This document shows positions 58,360 through 64,000 of a DNA stretch of 64,000 nt, in pieces. The notes under the pieces were generated by a model that was not told the origin of the DNA, made no database searches, and saw only the letters and a program-made list of their open reading frames with translations. Within the stretch, counting starts at the first letter, position 1, and every line of letters starts with the position of its first letter. Position numbers and translations under genes: made by a program. Origin of the DNA: CAVXFB01 sp963760935 (GTDB taxonomy: Bacteria; Planctomycetota; Planctomycetia; Pirellulales; Thermoguttaceae); the NCBI GenBank assembly GCA_963760935.1, contig CAVXFB010000008.1, forward strand, positions 124,001 to 188,000. The letters are read 5' to 3'.

Positions 58360-60020
58360 GAACCCGCAATATTTCCCTCGTGCGCCGTCTTAACCACCTG
58401 TCGCATGCCCGACTAACCTCGCGGCAGCGGCCGGAGACTCGCGCGGAGCGACGTGGCATCATCTTGATACTCGTGCTGGTGGTGGTCGCTATGTTGGCGC
58501 TGGTGAGCTTGGGTTTCTCGGAACGGATGGTCACCGAACGGAAGGCAGCCTTGACCTCGGCCCGGCAGTCACAGGCCCGGGCGCTGGCGCAGTCGGGGGC
58601 GGAATTAGCGAGGCAGTTCTTAGATCTCGATCCCTCGGTGCAAACGGATGAGGGCGGGCTCTACGACAATCCACAGCGATTTTGCGACGTTTTGGTAGTC
58701 GATAGCGAGAACCCTCGCGATCGCGGCCGCTTCACAATCATCGCCCCGCGGATCGAAGACCGCGAAATTACCGACGCGCGCTACGGATTGCAGGACGAAT
58801 CGAACCGGATCAACTTGACGACGATCCTCCAGGCCGACAAGAGCAAGCCGGGAGCATCGAAGACGATGCTGATGGGGCTGCCCGGCATGACCGACGCCAC
58901 GGCCAACGCGATTCTCGATTGGATCGACACCGACGACACACCGCGGGATCAAGGGGCGGAGTCCGAGTACTACTCAGGGCTCACGCCCGGTTACGCGCCG
59001 CGCAACGGTCCTCCGGCGTCGATTGAGGAGTTGCTCCTGGTGCGCGGCGTAACGCCGCAGTTGCTCTTCGGCAACGACGCGGCCGCCATGGGCTATATTA
59101 CGGACGTCGGCGAAGGCGTCGACAACTCCGATGGCTCGATGGACCACGGTTGGGCCGCCTATCTGACGCTCTACAGCGCCGAGTCGACCACGAGCGCGGA
59201 GGGGAGCACGAAGATCGACCTCAACGATAACGATCTGCAAAAACTGTACGACAGCCTGATGATGGCGCTCGACGAACAACAGGCGGCCTTCATCGTGGCC
59301 TACCGAGCCTACGGACCTTCGTCGACGACAACCGGCGGCCAGCAGTCGCGCGGCAATTCCGCGGGCGGCAATGCCGCATCTAGCGGTATCGACGTCTCCA
59401 AGTTGAAGGCCAAGGTCACTTTGAAAAGCGTGCTGGACCTGATTGGCGTCACCGTGGAAATCCCGGCCGAGCAGCCACCATCGGGCAACCGACCGGGGCA
59501 ATCGGGCAATCAGGCTCCACCCGCCCCCAAGCGACTGCAATCCCCCTTCGCCGATGACCCCTCGGCCATGAGCACCTATTTGCCGAAACTCATGGCGGCG
59601 GTCACGGTGCCGGCAAAGGGCGTTGCTGGGCGGATCAACATCAATCAGGCCCCACGCGTCGTTTTGAACTGTATTCCGGGCATGACGCCCGAGATTGCCG
59701 ATCAAATCGTTGCCCGGCGGACCCCAGATCCCACGACCGACAGCGCGGACCACACGTACGAAGCCTGGCCCCTTGCCGAGGGGATAGTTCCGTTGAAGAC
59801 CATGAAGGACCTGTTGCCATTCGTTACCGCCGGCGGCTGCGTCTATCGGGCACAGATACTCGGCGCATTCGACGAAGGAAACCCCACCGCCCGGCTGGAA
59901 GTCATACTCGATGCTGGCAAACAGCCCACAAAGCTACTATCCTGGAGAGATATGAGCCGTCTGACCACCGGATTCCCGGCAGAGACCGTCATGACGAGGA
60001 GAACCGCGGAGTTACCGTAG
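58356..60020 (+). CDS. gspK: Minor pseudopilin GspK
   Basis: The 554-residue product has an N-terminal region leading to RRGIILILVLVVVAMLALVS, the GspK hydrophobic helix, followed by SGAELARQFLDLDPSVQTDE. The saposin/HhH-like part contains LMGLPGMTDATANAILDWID, and a second HhH-like motif RININQAPRVVLNCIPGMTP precedes the C-terminus. The large alpha-helical head is expected at the pseudopilus tip with GspI and GspJ. It overlaps gspJ by 4 nt. A Pro/Gln/Gly-rich insert sits in the middle. Confidence 0.9.
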   Translation: MRTRNISLVRRLNHLSHARLTSRQRPETRAERRGIILILVLVVVAMLALVSLGFSERMVTERKAALTSARQSQARALAQSGAELARQFLDLDPSVQTDEGGLYDNPQRFCDVLVVDSENPRDRGRFTIIAPRIEDREITDARYGLQDESNRINLTTILQADKSKPGASKTMLMGLPGMTDATANAILDWIDTDDTPRDQGAESEYYSGLTPGYAPRNGPPASIEELLLVRGVTPQLLFGNDAAAMGYITDVGEGVDNSDGSMDHGWAAYLTLYSAESTTSAEGSTKIDLNDNDLQKLYDSLMMALDEQQAAFIVAYRAYGPSSTTTGGQQSRGNSAGGNAASSGIDVSKLKAKVTLKSVLDLIGVTVEIPAEQPPSGNRPGQSGNQAPPAPKRLQSPFADDPSAMSTYLPKLMAAVTVPAKGVAGRININQAPRVVLNCIPGMTPEIADQIVARRTPDPTTDSADHTYEAWPLAEGIVPLKTMKDLLPFVTAGGCVYRAQILGAFDEGNPTARLEVILDAGKQPTKLLSWRDMSRLTTGFPAETVMTRRTAELP

Positions 60021-60096
60021 CACACCACCCAAGTTTGGTGGTGGCTGGCTTCGTTTGATCCGGCGTACCACTAACTACAAGAGCCGCTAGCCACTA

Positions 60097-61539
60097 ATGC
60101 CCGAGTTCCTTGCCCTTGAATGGAGTAGCCGCGAGATTCGCGTTGCCGTCGCCAGCGGGCGCGGGCAGCGGGCGGTGATCGACCACGCCTTTGCCGTGCC
60201 CTGGAGCGACGACGAGTCGGCCGCTGAGTCGCGCGAGCAGCGGATCGGTCAACGAATCGCCGCGGAACTCGATGCCCGGGGTATTGCGCACCATCCCGCG
60301 CTCGTGGCCGTCGGACGCACGAGCATCGAATTGCGGCAGTTGCAGCTTCCACCGGCGCCGGATGCGGATCTGCCCGACATGGTGCGTTTTCAGGCGTCGC
60401 GGGAGTTCAACGAGCTGGACGAAAACTGGCTCTTGGATTTCGTGCCCATCGACCAAGGGGCGGACGCACCGCGCACCGTCTTGGCCACCGCCATTGCGCC
60501 GGCGGTCATTCGCCAGATCGAAGGTGTATGTGACGCGGCGGGGCTGAAAATGCAGCGACTGCTGTTGCGTCCCTGTGCGGCCGCGTCGTTGTTGACGCGA
60601 AACCGCACGGGCAAGCCGGGGCAGTACCGGCTGCTGGTCGATCTGTTGGCCGATGAATCCGAACTTACAGTGGTCGTCGACGGGAAGGCGGTCTTCCTGC
60701 GCACCACGCGGCTGGCGAGCGATCCGCCCCCACTGCCTGCGCTGCTGGCCGAAATCCGGTTGACGATGGCGGCCGTGCAGAACCAATTGGCCGGCAACAA
60801 GGTCGGGGGCGTGCTGCTCTCCGGCCACGGCGCGATGGAAGCCGAGTTGGCCAAGAGCATCGAGGCCGAGTTGGGTATGCCGGCGGAGTTGAGCGATCCG
60901 TTTGACCGGCTGGAGCTTGGTCCCGCTCTGCGCAAAGCCATGCCCGAGCGACCGGGCCGCTTCGCCGCATTGTTAGGTATGCTGTTGGCCGAGATTCAGG
61001 GCACCGGCCATGCGATCGATTTCCTGCATCCCCGCCGCCGCGCCGAGACGCCAAGCCGGCGCAAGCAATGGATCATCGCGGCCACAGCCGCCGCGCTGCT
61101 GCCGTTGGGATATCTGATTTATTCGCGTGTCGGCAACTACCAGTTGTCTAGCGAGGTGAGCCGGCTGAGCGCAGAATCGACGCAACTAGAGCGACGGTTG
61201 ACCGCGGCGAAGAAGACGCACGCGACGGTTGCCGAGATCAACAAGTTGACGAGCGGTGAAACAAATTGGCTCGACAAGCTATACGCGCTAAGCGAAGGGT
61301 TTCCACCCGTGCGCGACGCCGTGCTCGGACAAATCACCTTCGGCATCCGCCAGGGCAAGGGTCAGGTGGAGATGGAAGGATGGGTCCGCGATGCTGATGT
61401 AATTGGCAAGATGGAAGAGCGGGTTCGCGCTCGGGCAGGCCAAGTACACAGCAAGAGGACCTACGAAGACCACTCGGTGAAAAACTATTCGTGGAAGTTC
61501 GAGGCTACGGTCTCCCCGAAACAGGAGACCAAGCCATGA
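60097..61539 (+). CDS. gspL: GspL-like protein (PilM-type ATPase-like domain plus PilN-like tail)
   Basis: The 480-residue product opens EFLALEWSSREIRVAVASGR, an actin-like PilM/GspL cytoplasmic domain, with LLLRPCAAASLLTRNRTGK and VGGVLLSGHGAMEAELAKSI later in the domain. A single membrane segment lies at about 323-345 (QWIIAATAAALLPLGYLIYS), followed by a coiled coil (SSEVSRLSAESTQLERRLTA) and a small PilN/GspL-type ferredoxin-like domain. It would couple GspE to the inner-membrane platform. It overlaps the next gene by 4 nt. Confidence 0.82.
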   Translation: MPEFLALEWSSREIRVAVASGRGQRAVIDHAFAVPWSDDESAAESREQRIGQRIAAELDARGIAHHPALVAVGRTSIELRQLQLPPAPDADLPDMVRFQASREFNELDENWLLDFVPIDQGADAPRTVLATAIAPAVIRQIEGVCDAAGLKMQRLLLRPCAAASLLTRNRTGKPGQYRLLVDLLADESELTVVVDGKAVFLRTTRLASDPPPLPALLAEIRLTMAAVQNQLAGNKVGGVLLSGHGAMEAELAKSIEAELGMPAELSDPFDRLELGPALRKAMPERPGRFAALLGMLLAEIQGTGHAIDFLHPRRRAETPSRRKQWIIAATAAALLPLGYLIYSRVGNYQLSSEVSRLSAESTQLERRLTAAKKTHATVAEINKLTSGETNWLDKLYALSEGFPPVRDAVLGQITFGIRQGKGQVEMEGWVRDADVIGKMEERVRARAGQVHSKRTYEDHSVKNYSWKFEATVSPKQETKP

Positions 61540-62513
61540 CGTGGAATCGTCGCGAGAAGATTTTGGCGCTGTCGGCCGGCGGTCTTGTCTTTGTCATGCT
61601 TGCTTGGTTCCTACTGTTCTTCGGCGACAGTCGCTCATCCACGCAGCTCCGCGCCAAGGCAGTTCAATTGCGCGAGGATTTGGCGAAAAAACAGAAATCA
61701 TTGGCAGCCGCCCTGCTCGAGGCCAAGCAACTGGCCGATTGGCAGAAGCGCGCCCTCCCGTCCAATTACACTCTGGCACAATCGCTCTATCGGAATTGGC
61801 TCAGCGAGTTGGCCGGTCGCTCCAATTTTCAGAAGCTGACGATTGTTTCTTCCGACGATCACACGCTCCGCAAGGCGGTTACGTCCATATCCTTCACGCT
61901 TAACTGCCGTGCCACGCTGGGCGACGTGACGAAGTTCCTGTATGAATTCTACTCTGCCGGACACTTGCACCAGATTCGCTCCTTGACGCTGAAGCCGGTG
62001 GAGAACTCGCGCGAGTTGGACGTGGGCATGACGATTCAAGCCCTCTCGTTGCCCGACGCGGATCGCAAAGATCAGCTAACGAAAGAGCCGGGCCATGGGC
62101 TGAAACTGGCCAGTATCGACGATTACCGTGGAGCGATTGCGAAACGCGATTTGTTCACCCCGTTCCGCGAAGCTCGGCCGCAGGTCGCCGACAACAGCCT
62201 GGATATGGCCCGATTCGTGTTCGTCACCGGATTCACTGAAGTCGATGGGGCACGGCAAGTCTGGATTCAGGACCGAACGGCCGGCAAGCTGTGGACGCTC
62301 AGCGAAGGGGGTGAGTTTCAGGTGGGACAACTTCGCGGCAAGGTACGGAGCATCGGGGCCGACCGCGAAGTCATCATCGATTTCGATGGACATGGGCGCC
62401 GACTGCGCGGAGGCGAAAACCTCCGGGGCGGCGTCGAGATTAACGAGCAGACAAAGACCGACGGAAAGCCGGCCGCGCCGGCGGAGCGTTTGAAGCCCAG
62501 CGTGGGCGGGTAA
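61536..62513 (+). CDS. gspM: GspM-like inner-membrane secretion protein
   Basis: The 325-residue product starts at ATGA overlapping gspL, with a short cytoplasmic end (MTWNRREKI), one membrane helix (ILALSAGGLVFVMLAWFLLF) and a coiled coil (LREDLAKKQKSLAAALLEAK), then a PilO/GspM-like domain (DVTKFLYEFYSAGHLHQIRS). A C-terminal extension of about 120 residues (MARFVFVTGFTEVDGARQVW) is beta-rich and unlike GspM, possibly taking the place of GspC/PilP-type function; this is inference. No gspC or gspD is seen in the window. Confidence 0.75.
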   Translation: MTWNRREKILALSAGGLVFVMLAWFLLFFGDSRSSTQLRAKAVQLREDLAKKQKSLAAALLEAKQLADWQKRALPSNYTLAQSLYRNWLSELAGRSNFQKLTIVSSDDHTLRKAVTSISFTLNCRATLGDVTKFLYEFYSAGHLHQIRSLTLKPVENSRELDVGMTIQALSLPDADRKDQLTKEPGHGLKLASIDDYRGAIAKRDLFTPFREARPQVADNSLDMARFVFVTGFTEVDGARQVWIQDRTAGKLWTLSEGGEFQVGQLRGKVRSIGADREVIIDFDGHGRRLRGGENLRGGVEINEQTKTDGKPAAPAERLKPSVGG

Positions 62514-62672
62514 ACTGGGCGGAATATTGCGAGCAGGACGCGCAACGCTACCCGCGTTTCAACGACTCACCGCGACAATTGGGTAAGAAGTGCCGGACGG
62601 CACGATACGCTCAACCGGGGAGTAGGCGATTTGGTCGATTCGATATACGATGCATGAATTAGGAGCCCCGCC

Positions 62673-63518
62673 ATGCGACTGACTTTCGCAACATCAACTG
62701 TCGTACTTGCCGTCTTTGCGTCGTCGTCCGTTGGCACGGCACAGATGAGCTCGCAACGGATGTCCTCCGGCAGCCGCAGCAGTTTTGGCAGCAGTTCCTT
62801 GGGCCTGGGAGCTTCCTCCATGCGTGGGTCGAACGGATTGGGAAGCAGCGGACTTGGGAATAGCGCATTCGGGTTGGGGCAGAGCGGTCTCGGCTCCATG
62901 AATTCCAACAGCGGTTTTGGCAGTCTGTCCGGCCAAAACTCGTTCATCGGCGTCAATCAAAATGCTTTAAACGGTAACGGTTTTCTCGGGGCTCCCGCGT
63001 ATTCCGGCACGGGACAGTATGGCGGCCGTTCCATGTCCGGCGGCAGTTCCAGGTACGGCGGCGGCTCGATGTACGGCGGCGGCTCGATGTATGGCGGCAG
63101 TCAAATGTATGGACAGCGCGGTGGGCAGATGGGCGGCTTCGGTAGCCAAATGTACGGCGGGCGCGGCCTCGGGCAAATGGGCGGCCGCGGCACGGCCGGC
63201 CGCGGCGCGTCGGCCGCCAATCAAATCCGCACTGCTATGACGGTTGGGTTCGATGCCCCGGCAACCAGCACGCAGAAGGTTAGTTCGGCGGTGGCACTGC
63301 GGCTGAAGGAGATGCCGGCGATCCATTGGCAAACGCCGGTGCAGGTGGAGATCCAGGGACGGACGGCCATCCTGCGCGGGGTTGTTGCCACCCAGCACGA
63401 TCGCGATTTGGCGGAGCAGGTGGTTCGCTTGGAAGCTGCGATCGACCAGGTGCAGAACCAACTCGTGGTTGCGGCCAGCCCGGCCAGTTCGACGCAGCCG
63501 GCTGAGCCGGCACTGTAG
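62673..63518 (+). CDS. Secreted Gly/Ser-rich protein with C-terminal BON domain
   Basis: The 281-residue product has a signal peptide (FATSTVVLAVFASSSVGTAQ), about 150 residues of Gly/Ser/Met/Tyr-rich low complexity with repeats such as GGGSMYGGGSMYGG, and a C-terminal BON-type domain (VSSAVALRLKEMPAIHWQTP; VEIQGRTAILRGVVATQHDR; LAEQVVRLEAAIDQVQNQLV). BON domains bind membranes or lipids. It follows the secretion operon by about 160 nt on the same strand and could belong to the same transcript. Confidence 0.82.
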   Translation: MRLTFATSTVVLAVFASSSVGTAQMSSQRMSSGSRSSFGSSSLGLGASSMRGSNGLGSSGLGNSAFGLGQSGLGSMNSNSGFGSLSGQNSFIGVNQNALNGNGFLGAPAYSGTGQYGGRSMSGGSSRYGGGSMYGGGSMYGGSQMYGQRGGQMGGFGSQMYGGRGLGQMGGRGTAGRGASAANQIRTAMTVGFDAPATSTQKVSSAVALRLKEMPAIHWQTPVQVEIQGRTAILRGVVATQHDRDLAEQVVRLEAAIDQVQNQLVVAASPASSTQPAEPAL

Positions 63519-64000
63519 TTGGCAGCGCTGCATTGGGCGGCGCAGAGCTGGCGGTCCCTGCAGCCGGGCTCAGCGGATTGGCGGCGTTCGGGGCCGAAGA
63601 CACGGCCTGCTGCCATCTCCACGGCGTGATGGGTGGCGCCGGCGCGGGTCCCTGCCTGAGCGCCATTCCAGTTGGCATCGGAATGGTGACCGTCGTCATC
63701 CGTCGCGGCCGTCCGTCGCTGTCCAGGTTGTCGGCACCGACGGGAGTCGCGGCCGCGTTGTAGGATGCTGGTGACACACCGCTGCCGGTCATGGGCGGGG
63801 CCGGAGTTCCGGCGGCAGCCTGCTGCACCAAGCTATTCGGCTCGCGCTTTGGCGGCAATATGCCGGGCAGCAGTTGCCGGCATTGTTCACCGACGATGGC
63901 CGCACCGTCCTTTGGTTCAAAACGGGCGATCAGGGTGATTTCCTTTTGCATGCCGCCCACTTCATCCCACGGGAGCCACACACTGTAGGAATGACCAATT
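63280..64000 (-). CDS. Hypothetical protein cut by the right edge, convergent with the BON gene
   Basis: The frame enters from the right edge as IGHSYSVWLPWDEVGGMQKE then ITLIARFEPKDGAAIVGEQC and becomes Pro/Ala-rich (AAAGTPAPPMTGSGVSPASY). The first in-frame stop lies 239 nt inside the 3' end of the BON-domain gene on the other strand. The first 80 residues look like a genuine folded domain; the overlapping tail is low complexity and may not be translated as such if a frameshift lies near 63530. The N-terminus is missing, so the function cannot be judged. Confidence 0.55.
   Translation of the reverse strand, partial: IGHSYSVWLPWDEVGGMQKEITLIARFEPKDGAAIVGEQCRQLLPGILPPKREPNSLVQQAAAGTPAPPMTGSGVSPASYNAAATPVGADNLDSDGRPRRMTTVTIPMPTGMALRQGPAPAPPITPWRWQQAVSSAPNAANPLSPAAGTASSAPPNAALPTTVPAQPAASNWPGWPQPRVGSAPGRSQLPSEPPAPPNRDRAGWQQPRAGWPSVPGSPPAPAFANGSPASPSAAVPPPN

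Overview
The window reads as a piece of a Planctomycetota genome, probably Pirellulales-like. The basis is a high-GC sequence carrying several families typical of that phylum: a DUF1080 domain protein, a Gfo/Idh/MocA oxidoreductase with a Tat signal, a BBP7-type outer-membrane barrel, a TIGR03790 protein, an SdrD B-domain surface protein with the planctomycete N-terminal sorting-like motif, a membrane-anchored Ser/Thr kinase, an EF-hand protein and a PEP-CTERM tail. The genus cannot be named from the sequence alone.

Layout. 0-9 kb: a D12-class adenine methyltransferase cut by the left edge, a HEAT-repeat protein, nnrE, an FmdB zinc ribbon, a Gfo/Idh/MocA oxidoreductase, and a translationally coupled aryl-pyruvate operon (iorA-iorB fusion, paaK, ACT protein). 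9-21.5 kb: Ser/Thr kinase, tRNA-Glu, a tiny CDGSH protein, an IS630 element, a NifX-like protein, a broken IS701-like transposase, secreted proteins, a WD40 protein and a 1369-aa SdrD-type surface protein. 21.7-25 kb: tRNA-Ser followed by a tyrosine recombinase, an excisionase-like protein and an unknown DNA-binding-like protein, which looks like the end of an integrated element. 25.5-39.3 kb: an accessory zone of gene fragments (IS66, Asp-box protein, PEP-CTERM tail, RND pump pieces, a methyltransferase with an internal deletion, an integrase N-terminus) around a heavy-metal RND efflux locus (adaptor, pump, TolC, Cys-rich lipoprotein) and an intact IS1182 element. 38-51 kb: housekeeping and hypothetical genes (Bax inhibitor-1, MGDG-synthase-like glycosyltransferase, aroH, rsmG, tadA) plus a minus-strand cluster of small proteins of unknown function. 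52-62.5 kb: a type II secretion operon gspE-F-G-H-I-J-K-L-M with overlapping or nearly abutting genes, followed by a BON-domain protein and a convergent gene cut by the right edge.

Two themes stand out. First, short palindromic repeats of several unrelated families are scattered through the window and have entered coding regions without breaking the frame; the clearest case is three neighbouring pseudopilin genes (gspH, gspI, gspJ), each with a different repeat translated as a long leader just before the prepilin cleavage motif. Second, the metal efflux locus carries a repeated Cys/His module (WCxEHGxPxxxCxxC) both as a free lipoprotein and fused to the membrane adaptor. Several genes that should be intact (czcA-like pump, gspG, CYTH gene) carry single-base frameshifts; these may be real decay or assembly errors and need read-level checking.
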